Assembly: GCA_964389005.1 (NCBI GenBank)
Contig: CAYMCV010000041.1
Span: 1 to 20,076, forward strand
Length of the DNA stretch: 20,076 nt
DNA from: CAYMCV01 sp964389005
Lineage (GTDB): Bacteria > Bacillota > Clostridia > Lachnospirales > Lachnospiraceae
Reading direction: 5' to 3'
Positions 6,741 through 14,645 of this stretch are shown here, one piece after another; the stretch's first letter is position 1; each line of letters opens with the position of its first letter. Both the position numbers and the translations under genes were made by a program. The notes under the pieces were generated by a model. That model did not search any database, had not been told where the DNA came from, and saw only the letters and a program-made list of their open reading frames with translations.

Positions 6741-7700
6741 ATGGAGAATTCTGAAAGACCGGAAGATAAAGACCGGTTACGTCGTAAAAAGCGCGTGGCA
6801 AGGATAAAGAAATATATCATATGTCTGTTGTGCATTCTTTTGATAATCCCCAATTTGATATCGTTATTCGTGTTATTTCGAATGAAAGATTTGGAGAAGA
6901 CCGTATCCAAACTGGAGAATGATATATCTGCAATACAATTTCCCGTTGACAAGAGGGAGGTTTCCGATGCACAGATATTGACTGACAATCCGAGCAATGA
7001 GATTATCACAGAGATGACATCGGAAGTTAACGAAGAAGAATTTTTGACGGATGCGGAGCGCTATCAGGGATGCAATTTAGTTTATTTGACATTTGATGAC
7101 GGACCGAGCAAATATACAGACACCATATTGGATATATTGGCGGAGAATGAGGTGAAAGCCACATTTTTTGTGGTTGCAAAGGAGGGGCATGACGAACAAT
7201 ACCAACGAATCGTGACAGAAGGGCATACATTGGGATTGCATTCTTACAGTCATGCTTACGATGAAGTATATCGAGATACGGATTCCTTTGAGAGCGATGT
7301 CGCGAAGTTACAGACATTTCTTTTTGGGATTACAGGACAGGGCAGTCGGTTTTATCGATTTCCGGGAGGAAGTTCCAATAGCATCGCAAAGGATAAGGAG
7401 ACGATGTTTTCTTATTTGAACCGAAGCGGACTTACATATTTTGATTGGAATGTTTCATCCCAAGATGCTTCTCAGAGTCGACTTGCTGCCACACAAATTG
7501 TGAAGAATGTGTTATCGGGAACGGAAGGAAAGCAAGTATCGGTCGTATTAATGCATGATGCTGCCGACAAAGGAACAACGGTGGAGGCCTTGCCTGTCAT
7601 CATAGAGAAATTGAAAGAACGTGACGATACGGTGTTTTTATCGATTACGGAGGGGACGGAGCCGATACAGCATGTAACGGCAGAAGCGATTATCGATTAG
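6741..7700 (+). CDS. Membrane-anchored polysaccharide deacetylase (NodB/CE4 family)
   Basis: CE4 enzymes remove N- or O-acetyl groups from cell-wall polymers such as peptidoglycan. The 319-residue protein has a basic N-terminus, one membrane helix at about 25-46, a short coiled-coil-like linker (MKDLEKTVSKLEND), and a NodB domain at about 112-305. The motifs are complete: TFDDG (117-121) with catalytic and metal Asp119/Asp120, HSYSH with metal His167 and His171, RFPGG (206-210), DWNV, and LMHD with His272. The topology is type II, with the catalytic domain outside. AAGGCGG stands 7 bases before the ATG. The bactofilin gene follows after 17 bases, so the two are probably co-transcribed; bactofilins are known in other bacteria to position wall enzymes. 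The exact substrate cannot be read from the sequence. Confidence 0.93.
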   Translation: MENSERPEDKDRLRRKKRVARIKKYIICLLCILLIIPNLISLFVLFRMKDLEKTVSKLENDISAIQFPVDKREVSDAQILTDNPSNEIITEMTSEVNEEEFLTDAERYQGCNLVYLTFDDGPSKYTDTILDILAENEVKATFFVVAKEGHDEQYQRIVTEGHTLGLHSYSHAYDEVYRDTDSFESDVAKLQTFLFGITGQGSRFYRFPGGSSNSIAKDKETMFSYLNRSGLTYFDWNVSSQDASQSRLAATQIVKNVLSGTEGKQVSVVLMHDAADKGTTVEALPVIIEKLKERDDTVFLSITEGTEPIQHVTAEAIID

Positions 7701-7717
7701 GAGAATGGAGGTTAATT

Positions 7718-8608
7718 ATGGGCTTTTTTAACGATTTAAAAGAGGACTTGACTCAAGCAGTCAACGAACTTGCGGAAGATACCGTCGAGAAAGAAATGCA
7801 GGCAGAGGAGAGCAAACTTGCCGAAGAAGTCAGTGCGATAGAAGACGAAAATACGGTCAAGAATGAGGAACCTTCCACAGAGGAGTTGACGGATTTGGAA
7901 CAACAACTCAAAGAGTACTTGGAAGCCGACACGTTATCGGAGGAAGCCGATGCATCGGAAGAAGATGAAGAAGCGGATGAAACGGAAACAACTTTTGATT
8001 CGAAGCCGGATGGGCATGAAGACGAGAAAAGTGAAAATGATAAAGCGATTGAATTAAATCCAAAAGCAGTAATCGCGGAGACAATAAAGAAAACAGAAGC
8101 GGGAAAAGGAGCGGAAAGAAGAATGGACAACAAATCTAAAAATGTAAGCGATGAAACGGCAATTATAACAGCCGGAATGGTAATTACAGGGGATATTTGT
8201 TCTGAAGGCTCCATGGATGTTATCGGAAGCATTGTGGGAAATATAGACATTTTAGGCAAATTAAACATTACGGGAACGATTCAAGGCGATTCAAAAGCAG
8301 TGGAAATATATGCAGAATCTGCCAAAATAACAGGTGAAGTCAACAGTGAGAGTTCCGTAAAAATTGGTCAGAACTCCGTCGTTATCGGTAATATCATTGC
8401 CAATAGTGCAGTCATTGCAGGTGCTGTCAAAGGTGATATCGACGTTCACGGTCCCGTAATACTGGATACATCGGCCATCGTCATGGGAAACATCAAGTCC
8501 CGTTCCGTTCAAATCAACAATGGTGCGGTCGTAGAAGGTATGTGTTCACAATGTTATGCAGAAGTCAATCCGAGTTCGTTTTTTGACAATATCGGAAAAG
8601 ATAAATAA
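7718..8608 (+). CDS. Bactofilin with long acidic N-terminal extension
   Basis: Bactofilins are polymerising beta-helix cytoskeletal proteins that localise envelope enzymes. Residues about 146-285 form the bactofilin core, with repeated short turns such as GSIVGNIDILGKLNITG and GAVKGDIDVHG. The first 130 or so residues are dominated by Glu and Asp and are probably disordered, with a Lys-rich stretch before the core. At 296 residues it is about twice the usual length. An in-frame ATG at 8123 preceded by AAGGAG could yield a short form of normal length. The main start has GGAGG upstream. The gene lies between the deacetylase and pyrH with 17- and 19-base gaps, which suggests one transcript and a link between wall remodelling and cell shape. 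Confidence 0.93.
   Translation: MGFFNDLKEDLTQAVNELAEDTVEKEMQAEESKLAEEVSAIEDENTVKNEEPSTEELTDLEQQLKEYLEADTLSEEADASEEDEEADETETTFDSKPDGHEDEKSENDKAIELNPKAVIAETIKKTEAGKGAERRMDNKSKNVSDETAIITAGMVITGDICSEGSMDVIGSIVGNIDILGKLNITGTIQGDSKAVEIYAESAKITGEVNSESSVKIGQNSVVIGNIIANSAVIAGAVKGDIDVHGPVILDTSAIVMGNIKSRSVQINNGAVVEGMCSQCYAEVNPSSFFDNIGKDK
8106..8125 (+). promoter_or_regulatory. Possible internal translation start for a short bactofilin
   Basis: AAGGAG at 8106-8111 is followed after 11 bases by an in-frame ATG at 8123 (Met136). Initiation here would give a 161-residue bactofilin of ordinary family length without the acidic tail. The spacing is somewhat long, so the case is modest. Confidence 0.3.
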
Positions 8609-8627
8609 TGATGAGCGGAGGCATATT

Positions 8628-9323
8628 ATGAAACGAATTATGCTGAAATTAAGCGGAGAAGCCTTGGCGGGAGATAAAAAGACCGGTTTTGATGAAGAAA
8701 CGGTTCGCGGTGTCGCCTTACAGGTGAAGCAATTAACGGATTCCGGAATACAGGTCGGAATTGTCATCGGCGGCGGAAATTTCTGGCGAGGAAGAACAAG
8801 CGAGAATATTGACAGAACCAAAGCGGATCAGATCGGAATGCTGGCAACGATAATGAACTGCATTTATGTTTCGGAGATTTTTAGATCGGAAGGAATGCCG
8901 ACGGAAATACTGACACCGTTTGCTTGTGGTTCCTTTACGAAACTCTTTTCCAAAGACAGAGCCAATAAGTACCTTGAAAAAGGAATGGTAGTATTCTATG
9001 CGGGAGGAACGGGACATCCGTATTTTTCAACCGATACCGGTGTCGTGTTGCGCGCGATTGAGACGGAAGCCGAAGTGATTCTTTTGGCAAAGGCGATTGA
9101 CGGCGTCTACAATGACGATCCGAATAAAAATCCGTCTGCAGTCAAGTATACAGAAGTGACCATTGACGAAGTGATTGCCAAGAATCTGCAGGTAGTCGAT
9201 ATGACGGCGTCTATTTTGGCACGCGACAATCGGATGCCGATGTGGGTTTTCGGTTTGAACCAACCCAACAGTATAGTGAATTCAGTCAACGGACAATTAA
9301 ACGGTACCAAAGTTACCGTTTAA
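8628..9323 (+). CDS. pyrH: UMP kinase
   Basis: PyrH phosphorylates UMP to UDP with ATP, a committed step in pyrimidine nucleotide synthesis. It is a hexameric amino-acid-kinase-fold enzyme of the cytosol. Visible motifs are the N-terminal LKLSGEAL, GGGNFWRG for phosphate binding, QIGMLATIMN, GGTGHPYFSTDT and the AIDGVYNDDP nucleotide site. At 231 residues it is slightly short but complete. The start at 8628 has GCGGAGG 6 bases upstream; a longer in-frame reading from 8556 would overlap bactofilin and add residues foreign to the family. It is followed by frr, as in most bacteria, but bactofilin takes the place upstream often held by rpsB-tsf. Confidence 0.97.
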   Translation: MKRIMLKLSGEALAGDKKTGFDEETVRGVALQVKQLTDSGIQVGIVIGGGNFWRGRTSENIDRTKADQIGMLATIMNCIYVSEIFRSEGMPTEILTPFACGSFTKLFSKDRANKYLEKGMVVFYAGGTGHPYFSTDTGVVLRAIETEAEVILLAKAIDGVYNDDPNKNPSAVKYTEVTIDEVIAKNLQVVDMTASILARDNRMPMWVFGLNQPNSIVNSVNGQLNGTKVTV

Positions 9324-9370
9324 AACAAAATATACAAGAGGGCACGAAACAGTGCAAAAAGGAGGATTAT

Positions 9371-9922
9371 ATGAACGAGAAAGTTGCGGTTTATGACGAA
9401 AAAATGAAAAAGACCTGCGAGCATCTTGCTGCAGAGTATATGACAATTCGTGCGGGACGAGCGAATCCGCATGTGTTGGATAAGATTACGGTTGATTATT
9501 ACGGAACGATGACACCGTTACAACAGGTTGGTAACATTACGGTTCCGGAAGCAAGAATCATTCAGATTGCGCCGTGGGAGAAAAGTTTGATCAAAGTAAT
9601 CGAGAAGGCAATTATGTCTTCGGATGTTGGTATCACGCCCAGCAATGACGGCAGTATCATTCGACTCGTTTTCCCCGAATTGACCGAGGAAAGAAGAAAA
9701 GAAATCGTCAAAGACATTAAGAAAAAAGGTGAAGATGCCAAAGTGGCTATCCGAAATATTCGTCGTGACGGGAATGATGCATTCAAAAAACTTTCCAAAA
9801 CCGAGATTTCCGAAGATGAAATCAAAAGTTACGAAGATGCGCTTCAGAAGCAGACCGACAAGTATATCAAGGATATTTCCGATATGGTTGAGGAGAAGTC
9901 CAAAGAAGTATTGACAGTATAG
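9371..9922 (+). CDS. frr: Ribosome recycling factor
   Basis: RRF splits post-termination ribosomes together with EF-G. The 183-residue product matches the family over its full length: the N-terminal helix with TIRAGRANPHVLDKI, the beta domain (VDYYGTMTPLQQVGNI, IIQIAPWEKS), then ELTEERRKEIVK and the long C-terminal helix. The start at 9371 has a strong AAAGGAGG site 5 bases upstream; the earlier in-frame ATG at 9242 lies within pyrH in another frame and is rejected. It is 47 bases after pyrH and 32 bases before uppS in the same operon. Confidence 0.97.
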   Translation: MNEKVAVYDEKMKKTCEHLAAEYMTIRAGRANPHVLDKITVDYYGTMTPLQQVGNITVPEARIIQIAPWEKSLIKVIEKAIMSSDVGITPSNDGSIIRLVFPELTEERRKEIVKDIKKKGEDAKVAIRNIRRDGNDAFKKLSKTEISEDEIKSYEDALQKQTDKYIKDISDMVEEKSKEVLTV

Positions 9923-9954
9923 TTTAGTGCACTTGCACGGGAATGAGGATGAAT

Positions 9955-10671
9955 ATGGTTATACCGCAACATGTAGCAGTAATATTAGACGGTAATGGGC
10001 GTTGGGCCAAGAGCAAAGGTCTGCCACGCAAGATGGGGCATGTGCAAGGCGGCAAGAATGTTGAAGATATGTTGGAAATCGCCGATGACATGGGAATTAA
10101 GTATTTCACAGTTTATGCTTTTTCTACGGAGAACTGGAAGCGAAGTGAGGATGAAGTCTCAGCACTGATGCAGTTATTGCGTAACTATATGATTACCAGT
10201 TTTAAAAAGTGTGCCAAAAACAACATGCGTGTTATTGTACTCGGAGATAAGACAGGTCTTGCACCTGACATACAGAAAAGTATTGCGGATTTGGAAAGAG
10301 AGACGAAGAATAATACCGGACTTTCATTCCAAATTGCCATTAATTACGGCGGACGTGATGAGATTCTGCGCACGGTACGACAACTGTCGCAAGACGTTCA
10401 GTCCGGCATGCTAAAACCAGAGGAAATTACAGAACAATACATATCCGAACATCTGGACACCGGAGGTATTCCAGATCCTGATTTATTGATCAGAACAAGC
10501 GGTGAGCAGAGAATATCCAACTTCCTTTTGTGGCAATTGGCATATACGGAATTCTACTTTTCAACGAAACACTGGCCCGAATTTGATAAGGCAGAGTTAG
10601 AAAAGGCAATTGAAGCATATAATCAAAGAGACAGAAGATTCGGTCGAATTGAAGAAAGTGCGCAAAAGTAA
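9955..10671 (+). CDS. uppS: Undecaprenyl diphosphate synthase
   Basis: UppS is a cis-prenyltransferase that extends farnesyl diphosphate with isopentenyl units to the C55 carrier lipid for wall synthesis. The signatures are ILDGNGRWAKSKG (catalytic Asp12 from this start), GHVQGG, FSTENWKRS, INYGGRDEI, and DPDLLIRTSGEQRISNFLLW. Three in-frame ATGs lie at 9943, 9949 and 9955. The last is preferred because GAGG lies 6 bases before it and MVIPQHVAVILDG is the usual family N-terminus, giving 238 residues. The preceding gene ends 32 bases upstream; cdsA starts 18 bases downstream. Confidence 0.96.
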   Translation: MVIPQHVAVILDGNGRWAKSKGLPRKMGHVQGGKNVEDMLEIADDMGIKYFTVYAFSTENWKRSEDEVSALMQLLRNYMITSFKKCAKNNMRVIVLGDKTGLAPDIQKSIADLERETKNNTGLSFQIAINYGGRDEILRTVRQLSQDVQSGMLKPEEITEQYISEHLDTGGIPDPDLLIRTSGEQRISNFLLWQLAYTEFYFSTKHWPEFDKAELEKAIEAYNQRDRRFGRIEESAQK

Positions 10672-10689
10672 GTTTAGGAGATCAAAAGC

Positions 10690-11526
10690 ATGGCAAAAAA
10701 AAGAGTTATCAGCGGCATCGCGATTTTTCTGCTGTTTCTGTTGTTTGTATGGCTGAGCGGACCGGCATTGGCAATATTTATGCTACTTATTTCAATCGCC
10801 GGTATGACGGAGATTACAAAAGCGACCGGCGTACGCGCGAAAGATAAAAAGTACCCGAATGGTTTGGAATGGATAGCAATCATCACAAGCGTTGCATATT
10901 ATGCGGTCATGGTTTTTGTCGGTGACTTCATGTATTTACTCATGGTTTTGGTTGTTGGTTTCCTGATTATGATGCTGGCTTATGCCTTGCGATTTCCGAA
11001 ATATGAAGCGAAGCAGGTAGCATTTACTATTTTTTCTTTGATTTATGTACCTGTGATGATTTCCTTTTTTTATCTGACAAGGATTATGGAAGAACCGTTT
11101 CATGTGGTATGCCTTGCGTGGACTACAATTATTATAGCGTGGTTGACGGACACCTTTGCGTATCTTGTGGGGAGTAAGTTGGGAAAGCATAAACTGGCAC
11201 CGAAGTTAAGTCCGAAAAAATCCATTGAAGGTTCCATTGGCGGTATTGTCGGAGCGGCTGTTTGCAATGGCTTATTCGGTTGTTTGTATCTATATGTGAC
11301 AAAACAGGATATGACGCGTGTCTGGTTGTTTATACTTATTGCGGCAATCGGTGCTGTGTTTGCGCAAATAGGAGATTTGGCTGCATCTGCAATCAAAAGG
11401 AATTACAATATTAAAGATTACAGTAATCTGATACCGGGGCACGGAGGAATCATTGATCGATTCGACAGTTTTATCGTCACGGCTCCGATGGTATACTTTT
11501 TATTTCATTTTCTATTTAAAATTTAA
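10690..11526 (+). CDS. cdsA: Phosphatidate cytidylyltransferase (CDP-diglyceride synthase)
   Basis: CdsA makes CDP-diacylglycerol from phosphatidate and CTP in the membrane, the branch point of phospholipid synthesis. The 278-residue protein is highly hydrophobic, with about eight predicted membrane segments. It carries the family signature near the C-terminus: SAIKRNYNIKDYSNLIPGHG followed by GIIDRFDS, with the metal-binding Asp residues. The cytoplasmic loop motifs DTFAYLVGSKLGKHKLAP and SPKKSIEGS are also present. TTAGGAG lies 9 bases before the start. It sits between uppS and dxr, the usual order in Firmicutes and Proteobacteria. Confidence 0.96.
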   Translation: MAKKRVISGIAIFLLFLLFVWLSGPALAIFMLLISIAGMTEITKATGVRAKDKKYPNGLEWIAIITSVAYYAVMVFVGDFMYLLMVLVVGFLIMMLAYALRFPKYEAKQVAFTIFSLIYVPVMISFFYLTRIMEEPFHVVCLAWTTIIIAWLTDTFAYLVGSKLGKHKLAPKLSPKKSIEGSIGGIVGAAVCNGLFGCLYLYVTKQDMTRVWLFILIAAIGAVFAQIGDLAASAIKRNYNIKDYSNLIPGHGGIIDRFDSFIVTAPMVYFLFHFLFKI

Positions 11527-11546
11527 TTTTTACTTTTGGGAGAAGT

Positions 11547-12695
11547 ATGAAAAAAATAACTATTTTGGGCTCTACGGGCTCAATCGGAACACAGACACTT
11601 GAAATTGTGAGAGATCATCCGGAACTTCAGGTGGTGGCACTTGCCGCAGGAAATAATGTTACATTGATGGAACAACAGATTCGCGAGTTTCATCCGAAAT
11701 ATGCGGTTATGTGGACCGAGGAAGCGGCACTTGATTTGAAGGAAAGAATCAAGGATATTTCCGTTAAGGTACGATACGGAATGGAGGGATTGATTGAAAT
11801 CTCTGTCTTACCTGAGATTGAGGTATTGGTAACCGCTATCGTGGGAATGATAGGGATACGCCCGACCATTGCTGCGATTGAAGCCGGTAAAAATATTGCA
11901 TTGGCCAATAAAGAGACTTTGGTTACGGCGGGACATATCATTATGCCTCTTGCGGAGCGAATGAAGGTATCCGTACTGCCTGTTGACAGTGAACACAGTG
12001 CAATTTTTCAATCATTAAACGGAGAACCGAAGAATCGTGTTGAAAAGATTCTGTTAACGGCATCCGGCGGGCCGTTTCGCGGAAGAACACATGATGAACT
12101 GATTGGTGTAACCATGGAAGATGCGCTAAAACATCCAAACTGGTCAATGGGACGTAAAATAACCATTGATTCCGCAACGCTTGTGAATAAAGGCCTTGAG
12201 GTCATGGAAGCAAAATGGCTGTTCGGTGTTGACTTAGACAGAATTCAAGTTGTCGTACATCCGCAAAGCATCATTCATTCCATGGTACAGTATGTGGACG
12301 GCGGGATTATGGCGCAACTCGGGATGCCGGATATGAAACTGCCGATTCAGTATGCGTTGTTTTACCCGGATCGAAAACCGATGAACGGTAAACGCGTTGA
12401 CTTCTTTGCGTTACAGCAGATTACCTTTGCAGAACCGGATATCGAGACCTTTCGCGGCTTGAAATTAGCATATCGTGCAGCGACTTTGGGGGGCAGTATG
12501 CCGACGGTTTATAATGCTGCGAATGAAAAAGCGGTCAGTTTGTTTTTGAACAAAGAAATTACATTTTTACAGATTCCGGAACTCATAGAGTTATGTATGG
12601 ATGCACATCATTGTATCGAGAATCCATCGGTTGAGGAGATTCTGCATACGGAACAGGAAACTTACGAATTGGTAATGAAAAGTAAATTGAAATGA
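11547..12695 (+). CDS. dxr: 1-deoxy-D-xylulose 5-phosphate reductoisomerase
   Basis: Dxr (IspC) converts DXP to MEP with NADPH, the first committed step of the non-mevalonate isoprenoid pathway; it is the target of fosmidomycin. The 382-residue product has the NADPH-binding GSTGSIG at the N-terminus, ALANKETLVTAG, the metal site PVDSEHSAIFQSL, LTASGGPFRG, TIDSATLVNKGLEVMEAKW with the acidic ligands, and VVHPQSIIHSMV. The C-terminal alpha-helical domain is complete. GGGAGAAG precedes the start. With ispG downstream, two MEP-pathway genes lie in this cluster, next to the uppS gene that consumes their product. Confidence 0.97.
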   Translation: MKKITILGSTGSIGTQTLEIVRDHPELQVVALAAGNNVTLMEQQIREFHPKYAVMWTEEAALDLKERIKDISVKVRYGMEGLIEISVLPEIEVLVTAIVGMIGIRPTIAAIEAGKNIALANKETLVTAGHIIMPLAERMKVSVLPVDSEHSAIFQSLNGEPKNRVEKILLTASGGPFRGRTHDELIGVTMEDALKHPNWSMGRKITIDSATLVNKGLEVMEAKWLFGVDLDRIQVVVHPQSIIHSMVQYVDGGIMAQLGMPDMKLPIQYALFYPDRKPMNGKRVDFFALQQITFAEPDIETFRGLKLAYRAATLGGSMPTVYNAANEKAVSLFLNKEITFLQIPELIELCMDAHHCIENPSVEEILHTEQETYELVMKSKLK

Positions 12696-12708
12696 GGATG
12701 ACGATTTC

Positions 12709-13806
12709 ATGAGTTGGATTTATACTGCGATTGCGTTTATAGTTATATTCGGAATTGTCGTTGTTTCGCATGAGTTTGGTCACTTTCTGCTGGCAAAAGT
12801 CAATGGCATTCATGTTGTGGAGTTTTCCGTGGGTATGGGTCCGAAACTTTTTGGATTTCATAAGGGAAATACTCTGTATGCACTTCGCCTGTTACCGATT
12901 GGCGGGGCATGTATGTTTGAGAGCGAAGATGGGCTGGAAGCAGAAAATGCGGAACATGACGATACGGAAATATTAACCGGCGATACGAAGAACAAAACAG
13001 GAGCGTTTCCGGATGCGCCGATTGCGGCTAGGATTGCTACTGTACTGGCGGGACCGATTTTTAACATTTTATTGGCATTTTTGTTGTCCGTGATACTGGT
13101 TACCATATGCGGTTCCGATCCTGCCGTCGTCAATGCAGTATCCGACGGATATCCGGCACAGGAAGCGGGAATGCGCGAGGGAGACGTCATTGTTTCCATT
13201 AACAATGAGCGCATACGTTTGTATAGAGAAGTTTATTTGATTTCCATGATGAATAAAGGCGAACCGTTGAATGTGGTATATGAACGAGACGGGGTTAGAT
13301 ACGAAACGATATTGCAACCAAAGCTGGAAGAGACATCGGGCAGTTATAAAATGGGAATTTCCGGTGGGATGCCGGTAAAATATAGCGGATTCGATGTGGT
13401 CGAATATAGTTGGTATGAAGTTAGGTACTGGCTGATAGCGACCGGAAAAAGCCTTAAAATGCTGGTAACCGGCAATGTGACGTGGAATGATGTCGCAGGA
13501 CCGGTCGGAATTGCACAGGTCATCAATACGACCATTGATGAGACCAAGGCGTACGGAATACTGACGGTTGTGCTCAATATGATTAACATCTCTGTATTGC
13601 TCAGCGTCAATTTGGGTGTGATGAATTTGCTACCGATACCGGCGTTGGACGGAGGGCGGTTGATACTGTTGATTATAGAAGCAATCAGGCGAAAGCCGCT
13701 GCCAACGAAACTGGAGACGGCGGTTAATTTGACCGGATTTGTCTGTTTAATGATATTGATGGTGGTTGTATTTTTTAGCGATATATTTAAGATTTTCTCA
13801 GCTTAA
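12709..13806 (+). CDS. rseP: RseP/RasP-family site-2 intramembrane metalloprotease
   Basis: Site-2 proteases cut membrane-spanning anti-sigma factors and remnant signal peptides within the bilayer. The first helix contains the zinc site HEFGH (His21, Glu22, His25). A PDZ domain lies at about 135-195 (PAQEAGMREGDVIVSINNER). The third ligand is in NLLPIPALDGGRL near the C-terminus, with Asp314. About four membrane helices are seen, and the length of 365 residues is normal. GAGG stands about 10 bases before the start. Two hairpins follow the stop codon, marking a likely transcript boundary or attenuation point. The Firmicute name rasP/yluC would fit equally. Confidence 0.95.
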   Translation: MSWIYTAIAFIVIFGIVVVSHEFGHFLLAKVNGIHVVEFSVGMGPKLFGFHKGNTLYALRLLPIGGACMFESEDGLEAENAEHDDTEILTGDTKNKTGAFPDAPIAARIATVLAGPIFNILLAFLLSVILVTICGSDPAVVNAVSDGYPAQEAGMREGDVIVSINNERIRLYREVYLISMMNKGEPLNVVYERDGVRYETILQPKLEETSGSYKMGISGGMPVKYSGFDVVEYSWYEVRYWLIATGKSLKMLVTGNVTWNDVAGPVGIAQVINTTIDETKAYGILTVVLNMINISVLLSVNLGVMNLLPIPALDGGRLILLIIEAIRRKPLPTKLETAVNLTGFVCLMILMVVVFFSDIFKIFSA

Positions 13807-13822
13807 TCTATGATTCCTATTC

Positions 13823-13846
13823 TCTTGCGGGGGCAACCCCGCAAGA
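13823..13846 (+). terminator. GC-rich hairpin after rseP
   Basis: TCTTGCGGGG (13823-13832) pairs perfectly with CCCCGCAAGA (13837-13846) around a GCAA tetraloop, 17 bases after the rseP stop. No T-run follows, so it may be a processing or stability element, or a weak terminator, and not a classical intrinsic one. Confidence 0.5.
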
Positions 13847-13852
13847 AGATTC

Positions 13853-13868
13853 TTCGCAATACTGCGAA
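13853..13868 (+). terminator. Second small hairpin after rseP
   Basis: TTCGCA and TGCGAA form a 6-bp stem with an ATAC loop, 6 bases beyond the larger hairpin, and are followed by an A/T-rich stretch. Alone it is weak; with its neighbour it could mark the end of the upstream operon. Confidence 0.3.
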
Positions 13869-13904
13869 AATTCACACTTTAATTATTTAAACGGGAGAAA
13901 TGAC

Positions 13905-14594
13905 ATGAAGGTGATTTCCGACTTTCAGAGCTATGTTTCTTGGGAAAAAAGTAAAATATCCCACCCGAATCGCGAAACCGTCCTTGTACATCGTGTGTTG
14001 ACGCGTCAAGGTCCGGTGATGCTGGCAGCCGTGATTACGGGTGTGGGAGATGCCGATAAAGCCTGTATTATAAGCGGATATACGGCAAAAAAAATCAGCG
14101 AATGGTTCTATGGGGAGTTTATGACATTATTACAACTTCATAAATCATCGACAATGATAGAGCGCTCTTTTCAGAGGACGATTGCAGGGATACAGGAAGA
14201 AATTGGCAAAGTACGCAAGGCTTGCGGAATCAATATCACAATCATTTACATGTGTCGCAATAAATATTCGGTGTATTCAACCGGTGAAAATCCTTGTTTG
14301 GTCATAAGGCTTCGAAAGCAGGGCTTCTTACAGCGACTAATGAAAAAAAAGAGAACGCATGAAATTGGACAAACCGTAAACGGAACACATCGGCGAATCA
14401 CAAGCGAAACATGTTTTGTGATTTTTAGCAAAAATATCATGGATGAAATCAATCTGCGTTTTCCGGAGAAAGTACTGTTGCATGATGGCGTATGGAATCA
14501 GAAGATGTTTGAACGAAACATATCTGAAATTCGCGGTAGAATGAACCGGTGTAATAGAAATGAGACATCTGTCGTATGCATCTGTAAGAATTAG
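13905..14594 (+). CDS. PP2C-like protein lacking metal-site motifs (probable pseudophosphatase)
   Basis: I place this 229-residue soluble protein in the PP2C fold tentatively, from motif order and because a Ser/Thr kinase follows 51 bases later. Expected motif positions read differently: AAVITGVGDA where the family has a VADGMGG-like segment, YSTGENP in place of GDSR, FVIFSKN in place of SDG, and NETSVVCI where DNxTxxxV ends the fold. Each metal-binding Asp is replaced, so the usual Mn/Mg-dependent catalysis is unlikely. It may bind phosphorylated partners or regulate the kinase. A basic segment (RLMKKKRTHE) lies near 145. GGGAG stands 7 bases before the start. If the fold assignment is wrong, it is simply an unknown protein linked to the kinase. 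Confidence 0.6.
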   Translation: MKVISDFQSYVSWEKSKISHPNRETVLVHRVLTRQGPVMLAAVITGVGDADKACIISGYTAKKISEWFYGEFMTLLQLHKSSTMIERSFQRTIAGIQEEIGKVRKACGINITIIYMCRNKYSVYSTGENPCLVIRLRKQGFLQRLMKKKRTHEIGQTVNGTHRRITSETCFVIFSKNIMDEINLRFPEKVLLHDGVWNQKMFERNISEIRGRMNRCNRNETSVVCICKN

Positions 14595-14645
14595 GATGAA
14601 AGACAGAAAAAGTGATGGAATTCGATATTAGAGGAGGAGGTCAAA

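Noticed and set aside
7753..8268. 171-codon minus-strand Ser-rich frame
   Set aside because: Antisense of the Glu/Asp-rich bactofilin arm; Ser runs arise from the complement of GAA/GAT codons. No start signal.
8556..8627. Extended pyrH start at 8556
   Set aside because: It would overlap the end of bactofilin and add non-family residues; GGAGG before 8628 decides.
9324..9370. Small GCAC/GTGC inverted repeat between pyrH and frr
   Set aside because: Only 4 bp of stem, no T-run; likely chance within an operon gap.
9242..9922. Extended frr reading from 9242
   Set aside because: It overlaps 82 bases of pyrH in another frame, and the strong GGAGG sits directly before 9371.
12858..13214. 118-codon minus-strand frame within rseP
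   Set aside because: Shadow of a well-supported gene with no start signal or recognisable motif.
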